DNA from: Hymenobacter sp. GOD-10R
GTDB taxonomy: Bacteria; Bacteroidota; Bacteroidia; Cytophagales; Hymenobacteraceae
Length of the DNA stretch: 64,000 nucleotides
Reading direction: 5' to 3'
Assembly: GCF_035609205.1 (NCBI RefSeq)
Contig: NZ_CP141184.1
Span: 5,711,001 to 5,775,000 of the forward strand
Each line of letters starts with the position of its first letter. Positions within the stretch are counted from its first letter, which is position 1. Made by a program: the position numbers and the translations under genes. A model generated the notes under the pieces. It saw only the letters and a list, made by a program, of their open reading frames with translations. It made no database searches and was not told the origin of the DNA. Shown in pieces: positions 51,333 through 61,400 of this stretch.

Positions 51333-53549
51333 TTACTTTTCATAGGGGGTTAGCCCCATATTGTAGTAGGCAAACGCCCACACATCGGCCCATTCCTGAA
51401 TCTGGAGCGCCGTGCTTTTGCCTGCACCGTGGCCCGCATTTACATCTACACGGATGAGCTGCGGATACGGCCCAGCGTTCTTTTCCTGAAGCGTGGCCGC
51501 AAACTTAAACGAGTGCGCCGGCACGACACGGTCGTCGTGGTCGGCGGTCGTAATCATGGTGGCGGGGTAAGTCGTGCCCGCTTTCAGATTGTGCAAAGGT
51601 GAGAACCGGTAGAGGTTCTGAAACTGATTGTAGTTGTCGGAGGTGCCGTATTCGGGCGCCCAGTTCCAGCCAATGGTGAACTTCTGGTAACGCAACATAT
51701 CCATCACGCCTACCGCCGGGAAAGCTACGTGGGCTAGGTCGGGGCGCTGGGTCATGATGGCGCCCACGAGCAAGCCGCCGTTGGAGCCACCCGCAATAGC
51801 GAGGCGGTTGGGGTTCGTATATTCCTGCACCGTGAGGTACTCAGCGGCGGCAATAAAGTCATCGAACACGTTTTGCTTATGAGGCGTCATGCCGGCTTTG
51901 TGCCACTCTTCGCCGTACTCGCCCCCACCGCGCAGGTTCGGAATAGCTAGGATGCCGCCGTTTTCTAGCCACAGCATGCGCGCTACGCTAAAGCCCGGCG
52001 TGAGCGACACGTTAAATCCACCGTAAGCATAGAGGTACGTCGGGTTTTGGCCATTCAGCTTCACCCCTTTCTTCCGCACAATGAACATCGGAATCTTCGT
52101 GCCGTCTTTGCTGGCGAAGAATACCTGATTGGTTATGTAGTCTTCGGGGTTCACATCAACTTTCGGAGCCCGAAATACGGTGCTGGTGTTCGAAGCTGGG
52201 TCGTACTTGTAGATGGTGGTTGGGTACGTGAACGAGGTGAAGGCGTAGTACACCGTCTTGGCATCGTGCCGACCGCCGAAACCCGCGGCCGTGCCGATGG
52301 CCGGTAACGCTACGTCGTGCAGGAACTTGCCTTTTTCGTCGTACACCTTCACCAGCGAGCTAGCATCCTTGAGATAATTCGCAATCAGCTTCCCTCCTAC
52401 TTGGCTCACGCCTTCCAGCGTGTTCTCCGACTCAGGCAGAATAGTTTTCCAGTTCTTTTCCTGCGGCTTCTTGGGGTCGATGGCCACGAGGCGGTAGCGC
52501 GGTGCTTTGTAGTTGGTCATCACCAAAAGCTGCCCACCCACGTTGCCAACTATCGAGTTGTTGTGCGCGTAGCTGGTAATCAACGACGTGAACTTGCCTT
52601 CCTGCTTGGGGTCGGTCAGGTCGCGCACGGAGAGGCGGTTGCCATCGTTCTTGCCGTCGGTAAGGTAGAGGATCAAGAAACGCTCGTCTTCGGTGGCACC
52701 CGCCATGCGGAAGCCAAGCGGCATCTTCTTGTCTTCGTACACCAGCTTGTCGGCACTCTGGGGCGTACCTAGCTTGTGGTAGTATACTTTGTGGAACTCG
52801 TTCTTGCCAGCTAGGCTGTGTTCGCCCTTCTTCGGCGCATCATAGCGGCTGTAGAAAAAGCCGTCTTTGTACCACGAGGCCCCCGATACTTTCACCCAGT
52901 TTAGCTCGTCTTTTAGCGGCTGACGCGTTTTGAGGTCGAGCACTTTAAGCTGGTGCCAATCGGAACCGCCGCCACTCGTGGCGTAAGCTAGGTAGCGGTG
53001 GTCGTTGGAGAAGTAGGTACCCGCTAGCGCCGTGGTACCGTCGGCCGAAAACTTGTTGGGATCAAGCAGCACTTCGGGTTGGGCGCCTTCGGTAGTGGGC
53101 TGCACGTACAGCACGGCTTGGTTTTGTAGGCCGTCGTTTTTGGAGAAGTACAGCTGGTTGCCTTCCTGCTGCGGCACACTGTATCGCTCGTAGTTCCAGA
53201 TCTTGGTGAGCCGGTCGCGAATCTGATTCCGGAACGGAATCTTTTCTAGGTAGCCGAAGGTCACCTTATTTTCAGCTTCCACCCACGCTTTGGTTTCGGG
53301 CGAATCGGGGTCTTCGAGCCAGCGGTACGGGTCAGCGACGGGAGTACCAAAGTAGTCGTCGACTACATCAACTTTATGAGCTTGTGGGTATTGCACGGTA
53401 AAACGGGGTAAGTCGGTGCCGTTGCGGCGAGCCGAGAAAGTAGAACGGGTGCCAGCAGCACTGGTTTCACGTTCGGCTTCAGAAGCAGCCGAACGACAAG
53501 AAGCTGTTAGTGTCGTTAGTGCTAATAAAGCAAGTGAGAAGTTGCGCAT
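51333..53549 (-). CDS. Prolyl oligopeptidase family S9A, lipoprotein
   Basis: 738-residue serine peptidase that cuts after proline in short peptides. A lipobox (LLALTTLTASC) suggests attachment to the envelope. The beta-propeller (about 85-450) is followed by the alpha/beta hydrolase domain, with the catalytic Ser in GGSNGGLLVG near residue 588, Asp in DHDDRVVP near 669 and His in NAGHGAG near 706. The segment AVADPYRWLED-like near 70 (here TPVADPYRWLEDP) is the family N-terminus. No linked transporter. Confidence 0.94.
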   Translation of the reverse strand: MRNFSLALLALTTLTASCRSAASEAERETSAAGTRSTFSARRNGTDLPRFTVQYPQAHKVDVVDDYFGTPVADPYRWLEDPDSPETKAWVEAENKVTFGYLEKIPFRNQIRDRLTKIWNYERYSVPQQEGNQLYFSKNDGLQNQAVLYVQPTTEGAQPEVLLDPNKFSADGTTALAGTYFSNDHRYLAYATSGGGSDWHQLKVLDLKTRQPLKDELNWVKVSGASWYKDGFFYSRYDAPKKGEHSLAGKNEFHKVYYHKLGTPQSADKLVYEDKKMPLGFRMAGATEDERFLILYLTDGKNDGNRLSVRDLTDPKQEGKFTSLITSYAHNNSIVGNVGGQLLVMTNYKAPRYRLVAIDPKKPQEKNWKTILPESENTLEGVSQVGGKLIANYLKDASSLVKVYDEKGKFLHDVALPAIGTAAGFGGRHDAKTVYYAFTSFTYPTTIYKYDPASNTSTVFRAPKVDVNPEDYITNQVFFASKDGTKIPMFIVRKKGVKLNGQNPTYLYAYGGFNVSLTPGFSVARMLWLENGGILAIPNLRGGGEYGEEWHKAGMTPHKQNVFDDFIAAAEYLTVQEYTNPNRLAIAGGSNGGLLVGAIMTQRPDLAHVAFPAVGVMDMLRYQKFTIGWNWAPEYGTSDNYNQFQNLYRFSPLHNLKAGTTYPATMITTADHDDRVVPAHSFKFAATLQEKNAGPYPQLIRVDVNAGHGAGKSTALQIQEWADVWAFAYYNMGLTPYEK

Positions 53550-53725
53550 AGGAGATTAGGTGGGAGCAGAGAACAGCGAAGATATGCGCTGGTCACTATA
53601 CATCCGACGTACCCTACAAATTGTTCATCTAGCAAGATTGCCAACCCGTTTTCTGAGCTAATTCTTAGGCGACTTACGGCGGCGTTGCCATTCTGAAAGC
53701 TAGGTTAGCAAGTCAAAGGTGTAGT

Positions 53726-54415
53726 TCACCGAATTTGACTACTACTTATTCGGCCCACCTTTGGAATCACTTGAATCAGGAACCGCTTGTTCTGCCCTTC
53801 CCGATTACCGGCGTAGCGACCGGTGCCGAAGAAGCCGCTGCCACCAATGATCAACTCAATGCTCCGATCTTGGGTGAAGTCGAGGCTATTTTGCTTCCAG
53901 AGGTTCAGCAGGTTCAGAGCGCGGCGGTAGCTAAGTTGGTAGGTGGCTTGCTGCTCGTTGTTGTTGCGCGGGTCGCCTTCGGGGTAACGGGCCGCCATGC
54001 CCTCCACAATAACGAGGTAACGCACTGGCTGGTCAGTTTTGATGCTTTTAAGTACCGTGCGCAATCGGCGGCCGGCTTGTAGCAGCGCCGGTTTGTAGGC
54101 ATCCTGAATCTCGTCGCGGCCCGACTTGAACTGCACGGGCACCAGCAACTCGTGGCGCTCGTTGGCGGGGTCATACTTAAAGTACTTACCTTCGAGCTGC
54201 TGCAAGGAACGCCGGATTTTGGTGATTTGCTCTAGCTCGGCGGCTTTTACTTTTAGCTCACCATTGGCCCGCTTCAGCTCCCCTTCTCGGTCCTTGAACA
54301 GCTTGAAGCTGTACACAAATAGCACCAACATCACCACAAACAGCGACGTCATCAGGTCCACGTAGCTAGGCCAGAAGAAGTCGGAAGATTGGCGATTGTT
54401 GGAGGAATTATTCAT
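53726..54415 (-). CDS. ZorB/MotB-like motor subunit with OmpA-type domain
   Basis: 229-residue inner-membrane protein. Its N-terminus reads PSYVDLMTSLFVVMLVLFVY, the same layout as MotB and ZorB, with a conserved Asp (Asp20) just before or at the start of the single membrane helix (22-40). A short coiled coil (43-75) precedes an OmpA-like peptidoglycan-binding domain (about 85-222): LVPVQFKSGRDEI, IVEGMAAR, LSYRRALNLLNLW, then NREGQNKRFLIQV. It should pair with the ZorA/MotA-like gene at 54660 as an ion-driven motor. It is the last gene of the cluster and has no clear terminator. Zorya identity is not claimed, as no ZorC/D/E gene is present. Confidence 0.82.
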   Translation of the reverse strand: MNNSSNNRQSSDFFWPSYVDLMTSLFVVMLVLFVYSFKLFKDREGELKRANGELKVKAAELEQITKIRRSLQQLEGKYFKYDPANERHELLVPVQFKSGRDEIQDAYKPALLQAGRRLRTVLKSIKTDQPVRYLVIVEGMAARYPEGDPRNNNEQQATYQLSYRRALNLLNLWKQNSLDFTQDRSIELIIGGSGFFGTGRYAGNREGQNKRFLIQVIPKVGRISSSQIR

Positions 54416-54428
54416 AAAAATTTAGAGC

Positions 54429-54644
54429 TTAAAACCCTGAACGATCATCCTCTATCATCAGTATTAGTCCCCATGATATCAACATAGGTACTACTACTAT
54501 TACTAAGAATAGAGTAAGTCGGAGTAGCAGAAGTAACCGGCTCTGCTGTTCAGGTTTAACAAGTAGAAAGAAATAGCTTAATGCCACAGATATACCATAG
54601 AGTAATGCCCATGCGCTAACAACGAAAGTGTTTGAGTTAAGCAT
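54429..54644 (-). CDS. Small two-TM protein inserted between motor genes
   Basis: 71-residue membrane protein with two hydrophobic helices (about 8-28 and 36-60), short polar ends, and an acidic end (IEDDRSGF). It fits with 13 and 15 bp gaps between the ZorB-like and ZorA-like genes. Its DNA is visibly AT-rich compared with its GC-rich neighbours. I know no family. A motor accessory or an independently acquired gene are both possible. Confidence 0.6.
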   Translation of the reverse strand: MLNSNTFVVSAWALLYGISVALSYFFLLVKPEQQSRLLLLLRLTLFLVIVVVPMLISWGLILMIEDDRSGF

Positions 54645-54659
54645 ATTTGGACGTATCCA

Positions 54660-56120
54660 CTACAACGGCTTCACACCGCCAAACACATTATCCATCGCCC
54701 GCTGCAGTCGGTTCTTAGCAGTAGCCTTCACAAGAATTTTATTCAGCTCACCTAGCTCACTTAGCACCTTCGCTTGGATCTGAGAGTCGAGTTCAACTTT
54801 GCGGAGTAATTCGCGCTGGGTAGCCGTCACGTCGCGGGCTAGGGCTTGCTGGCTCGCCTCCACATTTTTGAGCGGATCGAGTTGGCGCATGATGCGCTCG
54901 AACACGTTGTCGTTGTTGAGCTTTTGGAAGTATTGCCCCCACTTCTCGTAGGCTTGCTGAGCGTCGCGCTCATGGAATTGCAGGCGCTTCTGCATCAAGT
55001 CGGTGAGTGAAAGGCTAGCTTGGTCAAAGTACTGCTCGGTGCGGGCGCGCAGGGCGTCCATCTCCTTCTGGTGGCGCTGGAAGAAATCGAGCTGGTGCTG
55101 AATGATGTTGTCGTTCTTCCCAATGTACTGACCTAGGTCGTTGATACCTTTCTCAAAACCGCGCAACCGGTCCAAAATGCTGTTCACGCTCTGCGCCGAA
55201 TGGTAGCCTGCCTCCAGCATCTGGTTTAGCTTCTGCTGGTAACCCGTGAACTGCCCAAACAGATCAGCCGACTCACGCACCTTCTCAAACACGGCAATAT
55301 TGGCCTTCGCCATCTGGTCGTAGCCGATTTTGTCTAATGCTTCCAAGAAGCGGCTCTGCACCCGAATATTGTCGGTGAGCTTATCCATGATGGGTTCAAA
55401 CAGCGTCACCTTACCCACAAAATCCTGGTTGAACGCATCCAGCACCGATTTCAGATTGCTCAGGCTGCCTGCCATGTCGCTGTGCAGAATGGGCAGCAAC
55501 CTAGCTTGCAGGAAGGTGTAGTAGCTATTTTGCAGCACATCTAGCTGCTGGCGGGCGTTGCGGAGTAGGCCATTACCGAGCAGCGTGAGTAGCAAGCCCA
55601 CGAAGCTGCCCGTCATGGCGATGAGCACGCCGGTGAGGAAGGGCGTCAGGGCATTGTCGTCGGAGACGCCGTTGCGGGCGATGCCCACCAGACCAAGAAT
55701 GACGCCTAGAAACGTGCCCAGCAAACCTAGGTACAGCGGTGTAGCTACGTCAGCTTGGGCTTCGTTGGCTACCACCTGACTTTGGCGTTCGGCAATATCT
55801 TTCAGGATGCTGAAGTCGGCCGCGGCACCTTTGTTGTGTCGTAGGTAAGCATTGGTATCGACCAGGATATCTTGGAAATCCTTCGAGGTAGCATCAGCCC
55901 GGATGATGTCGGCCGAAAAAGCATCAGCGGGCGCATCGGAGGCATAATCGGGCATGTCGAGCCCCGCCGGGGTCACCAATCGCCGCTCAACGCGGAGTTG
56001 TTCTTTGGTTGGGTAAAGCTGAGCCAGCCGCGACGCTCGAGCGCGCGTTTGCAGAAACGTACGAATCTGCAAGCCCACTACGACCAGCACGACTATTACT
56101 TCAAGAATGATTTCGAACAT
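54660..56120 (-). CDS. ZorA/MotA/TolQ-like channel with long cytoplasmic tail
   Basis: 486-residue membrane protein. Helices: about 2-22, 128-148 and 159-186. PLYLGLLGTFLGVILGLVG is the MotA/TolQ/ExbB-type signature, and the next helix has AMTGSFVGLLLTLLGNGLL. About 100 polar, acidic residues separate the first two helices. The last 295 residues form a charged helical tail with coiled-coil character, the arrangement of ZorA in Zorya. Predicted to form the pentameric, pmf-driven channel with the OmpA-type protein at 53726. ATG 56120 was chosen over TTG 56129. A palindromic repeat sits directly upstream. Confidence 0.82.
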   Translation of the reverse strand: MFEIILEVIVVLVVVGLQIRTFLQTRARASRLAQLYPTKEQLRVERRLVTPAGLDMPDYASDAPADAFSADIIRADATSKDFQDILVDTNAYLRHNKGAAADFSILKDIAERQSQVVANEAQADVATPLYLGLLGTFLGVILGLVGIARNGVSDDNALTPFLTGVLIAMTGSFVGLLLTLLGNGLLRNARQQLDVLQNSYYTFLQARLLPILHSDMAGSLSNLKSVLDAFNQDFVGKVTLFEPIMDKLTDNIRVQSRFLEALDKIGYDQMAKANIAVFEKVRESADLFGQFTGYQQKLNQMLEAGYHSAQSVNSILDRLRGFEKGINDLGQYIGKNDNIIQHQLDFFQRHQKEMDALRARTEQYFDQASLSLTDLMQKRLQFHERDAQQAYEKWGQYFQKLNNDNVFERIMRQLDPLKNVEASQQALARDVTATQRELLRKVELDSQIQAKVLSELGELNKILVKATAKNRLQRAMDNVFGGVKPL

Positions 56121-56135
56121 AGAATACAATACAAA

Positions 56136-56249
56136 AGAACGTCATGCTGAGCTTGCCGAAGCATCTCGCGTGCAATGGTAACCCCAATCGACAGGAATTA
56201 CTACAACATTAGCACGCGAGATGCTTCGACAAGCTCAGCATGACGTTCT
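56136..56249. repeat. 38-bp palindromic repeat upstream of the ZorA-like gene
   Basis: 56136-56173 pairs with 56212-56249 over 38 positions with one mismatch, 38-nt loop. The core GTCATGCTGAGCTTGCCGAA belongs to the widespread GTCATGCTGAGC...GAAGCATCTC class of dispersed palindromes. It separates the motor pair from the bridge gene. Confidence 0.85.
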
Positions 56250-56327
56250 GGAATTCGAATGCACTGCAACGTGTTTGCAACGTCCTGCTTCGTTCAACGA
56301 GAACGTGCCGAGGCGCGTTCCTACTGG

Positions 56328-57860
56328 CTACTCGAAATGAATCAGTGCCTTCGATTCAATCTGCCATACGCCGCCAACTTTGCGCAAGGTTCCTTCCTCA
56401 TCGGTTACAATGCGCGATACGGGGCCGGTTGGCTGCTCGTAGCGGCAAGCTTCCCGCAATGAGTACTGGGCGCTCTGAATAGCATAGGCGTGTACCGTTG
56501 GGTCAGGGTTCACCTGGAAAATACCGACTTCAGGAAACTGTGTATCGAGAATGATTTCGTAAATGCTGTCGTGCTGCGGCTCTTCTGACAAGTCGTAGAT
56601 GTTGAAACCGCCATTCACAGGCACTTTCACATAGCGCGTATAAGCCGTTGCCAGTGCGTCGTCTAACTCTTCAGTCGGCTGGTTTTCAGCGGCGGGCAAC
56701 TGCATCGGCGGCACCAAGCTGTCAAACTCCTCGACAGGCGCCGAAGCCGGCGAACCAGCGGGTATCACCGGCGGCATTGGCGAGATTTCCGACATAGAAG
56801 GTGGCGCTTCATAGGTAACCGGCGCAGGAGCTGGCGCCGCGGGCGGCGCTGCTACGGGCGGTGCGGGTAGGGTAGGCACTGGAGCCGGAGGAGCCACCGT
56901 AACTGGAGCAGGTGCCACTGGAACCGGCGCAATTGGCTTCGGGCTAGGTGCTGGAGGAACTGGTGCCAGAGCTGCTGCTGCAGGTTGGGGCGCAGGTGCT
57001 GGTGTCGGCGCCGACTGTTTCCGCAACTCTTCTGCAACGCGCTGTTGCACTAGCTTTTCCACTTCGCGCTGTAGTTCAGGCGTTAGTTTGCTGATGCTAG
57101 CTGGACTAGACGCTGCCAAATCGCCAGCACTGCCGCGTGCGCCTTTGGTTTCTTTTGCGTAGCGGTCAACACGTTCTACTAGCTTGCCGATCTGGCCGCG
57201 TAGCAGCGCGTACAACACTAAGCTCAGCAAGGACAGAATCAGCGCCAACGGACTAAAAAACTTGCTCATGAAGCTTTCTCCCGACGAGCGAGTCGTGGCG
57301 GCATCGCCAACAGTCGCTGGGCCTGCATCAGCCGGAGCAGCGGCCGTCGCTTCATCCGTCGAGGACGACGTGTCGCTTACCTCTACGCTTGCCGTTTCAC
57401 CAGCGCTGATGTCGCCGAGCGGCGTACCGTTTTCCACGTAGCCTTTGAGCGCGGTGTTCAGCGCTTCCAAAGCTTGCATCCGGGCCGGGCTAGCTTTGCG
57501 AGCCGGCGACGCTTTCAGACGGTTAATAATCTCCGTTACGAGCTTTTCGCTCCGCGCTTGATTCGTACCTAGGCCCTTGTACATCGTGCCGCGGCCCTCC
57601 AAGGGCTGATAAAGCAAGCTATATACTTTCTGGCTATCCGGCTTGATACTGTTCTCAAACTGTTTCAGCGTGCCGCCACAGTTGAGCTTGCTCTTGAGGT
57701 TTGGCCGGTTGTTGTCGTTGTACACGAACTTCACCGTAGCACACCAGATCTGCACCTTCTGCTCATCGAGAGAAGGCTGACCTAGGGGTGTTTGAGCGTA
57801 GGCAGCGGTGGTTAAAAGCAGGCTAAGAAGCAAGAAAGCAACACGACGAAGAGAGGTCAT
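56328..57860 (-). CDS. Exported single-pass protein with Pro/Ala linker (cluster bridge candidate)
   Basis: 510-residue protein. Signal peptide RVAFLLLSLLLTTAAYAQ, a periplasmic domain (about 30-150) with two Cys (IWCATVKF, LNCGGTL), a membrane helix near 198-220 (SPLALILSLLSLVLYALL), a charged stretch, then a Pro/Ala-rich flexible linker (about 275-375). The C-terminal cytoplasmic domain (about 405-510) has VNGGFNIYDLSEEPQHDSIY and GIFQVNPDPTVHAYA. The layout can connect a periplasmic element to cytoplasmic partners across the inner membrane. ATG 57860 chosen over TTG 57875. No family recognised. Confidence 0.72.
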   Translation of the reverse strand: MTSLRRVAFLLLSLLLTTAAYAQTPLGQPSLDEQKVQIWCATVKFVYNDNNRPNLKSKLNCGGTLKQFENSIKPDSQKVYSLLYQPLEGRGTMYKGLGTNQARSEKLVTEIINRLKASPARKASPARMQALEALNTALKGYVENGTPLGDISAGETASVEVSDTSSSTDEATAAAPADAGPATVGDAATTRSSGESFMSKFFSPLALILSLLSLVLYALLRGQIGKLVERVDRYAKETKGARGSAGDLAASSPASISKLTPELQREVEKLVQQRVAEELRKQSAPTPAPAPQPAAAALAPVPPAPSPKPIAPVPVAPAPVTVAPPAPVPTLPAPPVAAPPAAPAPAPVTYEAPPSMSEISPMPPVIPAGSPASAPVEEFDSLVPPMQLPAAENQPTEELDDALATAYTRYVKVPVNGGFNIYDLSEEPQHDSIYEIILDTQFPEVGIFQVNPDPTVHAYAIQSAQYSLREACRYEQPTGPVSRIVTDEEGTLRKVGGVWQIESKALIHFE

Positions 57861-57926
57861 AGGTTGTGGCAACAAAGAAAAATTAGAGCTTACTGAAGTA
57901 AGGCAGAACGAGCATCAAATCGACAG

Positions 57927-58334
57927 CTACAATATGAGAATGTATTGTTCTATACCATCCCATTCTTCACCGCAAAATTCCCATCCGGTTTCGTACTCCT
58001 GTAGAGAATACTTCGCAGTGAAATGAGGTGGAAGTAATAGCGGCTTATGTAGATAGCAGCCCATCATACGGTCGTAAGAATTATAGAGCTCTGTCTCCGC
58101 TTTAAGGATAGTAATGTGGACTATGCGAGGCAGAACATCAGAACAAACAAGAGCTTTTATCAACTCCCTTCGGCTTGTTAATGGAATGATTACCTCGGCT
58201 CGATCAATGGTAGCCGATGAAACCATCTTCTTTATTGCCTTTAGAATTTCCTCTTCGGTAGAGTATAGTACTGCAGAAGCATCATTCGGCATTAACCGAA
58301 GCACATCAATAAAGAAGTTGGCGTTCTTGTTCAT
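57927..58334 (-). CDS. Small AT-rich unknown gene in the motor cluster
   Basis: 135-residue soluble protein. It starts NKNANFFIDVLRLMPNDASA and has two helix-strand units (TEEEILKAIKKMVSSATIDRAEVIIPL; RRELIKALVCSDVLPRIVHITIL) and a Tyr/Trp-rich C-terminus. No signal or membrane segment. Its DNA is clearly more AT-rich than the two large genes beside it. It resembles immunity-type or late-acquired small genes in composition only; no motif supports a function. Confidence 0.6.
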   Translation of the reverse strand: MNKNANFFIDVLRLMPNDASAVLYSTEEEILKAIKKMVSSATIDRAEVIIPLTSRRELIKALVCSDVLPRIVHITILKAETELYNSYDRMMGCYLHKPLLLPPHFTAKYSLQEYETGWEFCGEEWDGIEQYILIL

Positions 58335-58445
58335 TCCGCATCATCTTCATGTTTAGCAGATTTCCTAGGATTGAAACCCTGAGCTATGGGATGAATCGTT
58401 CTTCGTCACTCAATAACTCAGAGTTTTAACTCTGGGAAATTTAAT

Positions 58446-61400
58446 CTAGGCCTGCAATTCCCGGCTTAAATTGTACAGCGCCTGCTTCAGCGGGTAGAAA
58501 AACAGCGTTTCGGGTAGCGTCTCATCGTTGCTGAGCTGGCGCTGAAGCTGGTGCAAACCTAGGCTCAGGCTGTCTTCGATTTCGCGGAGCAGAATGTCGC
58601 GCACCCGCTGGCGGTCTACGTCGACGCCAACTTCGCGCAGGAGCGGCGCTACTTCGTCGCCTTCCAACACTAGGGTCAAGAAGTTGCGCACGTTGTCGAG
58701 CACCTGCTGCTTAAGGTCGGCATCTACTTGCTGCAACTTGAGGCGAGCCGCCCCGATTTCCGCCGACTGGGCCGTGCCGGTCAGCTTCACGTGCTTGATC
58801 TGGTCGTAGTCAGACGTAGACGACTTTTCCTCGAACAGCACACCACCGTTGGTGGTGGCTTCTTTCGGGTTATCAGCTAGAATAACGCGGAAGTTCTGTG
58901 GCGGCTCGGTGCCTGTTACGGCTTTGAAGACGGCTTTCGTGATCTTCTCAATAGCCACCAAGCTGCTGCCACCCGCTAACAGACGCAGGTACAAGCTGCC
59001 TTTGCCCGAGAAGCATAGGTAGCGCGGCGTTTTCAGACCTAGCTGCTGCACAAGCTGCGCCGTGTGGTAGATGATGGACGTGTAGTGCAGGTAGAACAGC
59101 ACCCGCAATTGCCGGCCCTTCCCTAAGGTCAGGCTCTGGGAGAAGCGCAGCGCATCATCGTACTTGAAGAGCAAGCTCGTCACGTCGGCTGAGCCAAAGT
59201 CGGCGTTCTTCAGCGCAGCTTGCAGGTAGCCTTTGTACTCCTGGTTTTGCTCGCTGTTCGGCAGCGCGTCGGCGTGGTTAACACCTAGGCGCAGGAGGCC
59301 GTTTTGCTTGGGCGCGCCCTGCACACGGGCGTATCCATCGCCCCACAGGTCGTCGCCGGCAAAGCGGAACGACGAACTGAAGGCGGGTTTCTGCTCCGCG
59401 AAGATGAGCAAGTCGGTCGTGCCGCCGCCAATGTCAATGTTGATGACGTTCTCGTCGCGGTTGGGCACCACTTGGTTGGTGGCCGTGAGGTAGTAATACG
59501 GCGCCACCGATTCAGTGAGGCACACGGTATTCTGCCCCGACTTGAACACTTGCCGGAAAGACTCATCCCACACCTGCTGGAACTGGTTGCGCAGGAAGCC
59601 ATCGAAGCTCAGTGGCGCAAACCACACCACGCGGGTATCTTCCAGAATGCCGCCGTGCAACGCTGCTTTGTGCTTGAGCAGCAGTAAAATCTCACGGAAG
59701 AACGCCTCAATGCGTCCTACGCCCTGCGGATCTAACTCCGCCGACCATTTCAGGTTGGTCACGAAACGATTTTGCGGTAGTTCGGCCAGTGTTTCGGTGT
59801 TGATGCTAAAGCCAATGTTGATGTTGCTCAACACCTTGGCGGGTTCGTTGGCAAACGACAACGTTTCGCAAACCGCCGTCCGAATTGGGAACTCATACAC
59901 CGAGCCACCGTCGCCAACGAAGCTAGGTACGAACTCACGGTTTTGGAGTGTGGCCACCGAATCCCACATCTGGCCGGCGCCTGTGCGGTAGCGTTGCGCC
60001 GCCGATAAGCCCATATCTGCAACCGGTGCGTGCAGCCATTCTACTTGCACATCGGCCTCGCCAATGGTGAGCGGACGCGGGTGCGCCGACGGACCATCTG
60101 CGTAAGCAATGTGCGTGTTGGTCGTACCGAAGTCGATGGCAAACGTGAAGCGACGCGTACCACGGTCCAGCTCACGCCAACGGGGCACCAAAAGGCCGCG
60201 AGCTGGCTCACCGCCAATGTTGGCGGGCGGGCAGGTCAGCTCGGCTAGGTCGAAGTGCGTGCCGGTGATTTCGTAGTACGTGCTGCCGGCCGTGGCCATG
60301 CTCTTCTGCGTGCGCTCATGGCGCACGGCGCGGCGAGCTGCGCCTTGCTCCGTAAGCCGTTCGCCACCCACGAAGAACGTGAGGTCGTAGCGACGGCTGA
60401 GCATGGTGGGCGAGTTGTCGGCATCCACCAGCATTACTTTGTACAAGTCGTTGTACTGCGGCTGGTGGCGCACTTTGTAGAACGGGAATACCCCTAGGTC
60501 CACATTCGCGCGCACAATGCGGCCTTTCTCCAGAATCTCGCGGCCTTGCGCGTCCTTCGGGTTCTGCGGATTGTGGTAGTAGCTGCGTTCAAACGAGATG
60601 AAGCGCCCCGCCTGCACTGGCACCCGCAACGTCACACGCACGTGGTTCAGGTCGATGGTGAAGTGCAGCAGCTCGGCTAGCTCGTTCTCGGTGAAGTAGT
60701 CGAAAAAGGCTTGGCGCAGCGGCAGCAGGTATGGAAACCTAGCCCGACCCTGCCCGTCGGCGCCGTACTGGAACGACACTTTGCCGGTGTGGAAGCGCTG
60801 GGTATTCAGGTCGTACGGCAGCTCCACGAGCGAATCTTCTAGGAAGTCGCCTACGGTGATATAAGGGTACTTGAAGCCTTTACCGGGTAGCACGCGGTTT
60901 TCCAATGCTAGCTCGTCATGGTACGGCACTGGCGTGCGGTCGTCCCAGGGCTGGCCATTGAGGTAGTTGGCGCCCTGCATGGTCAAGTTGGGGCGTAACA
61001 CCAAGGGGCGCGGCCGGCCGCTTTCGTTGGCGCGGGTCGGCTGGATAAACAGGTCGGAGCTGGTCACAGCTGACTGATCGGCACGGCCGGGCAGCGGCAC
61101 CGTTTTCACGCTAGCTAGGTTGCCCTGAATATCGGGCAGCGCTGGGTAGCGAGCCGAGAACTGCTGCGCTGTCCGGTCGCCCTGCATCTGGAGCTGGTTG
61201 ATCTTGCTCCGATCGAGGCCCGCGAAAACGCTGCCGGCGAAGTCGCGGCGCTGCAAACCCGGATAGGCTAGGAACAGCTCGTACACGAACTCGCGGAACT
61301 GCGGGTCGCGGTCCTCGAGCAGCACCGTCTGGTTGTCGAAGTAATGGCCACGGGCCTGCGGCCGCTCCAGGTCCAACGGCTTCACTTCCGGGCCGGTGAA

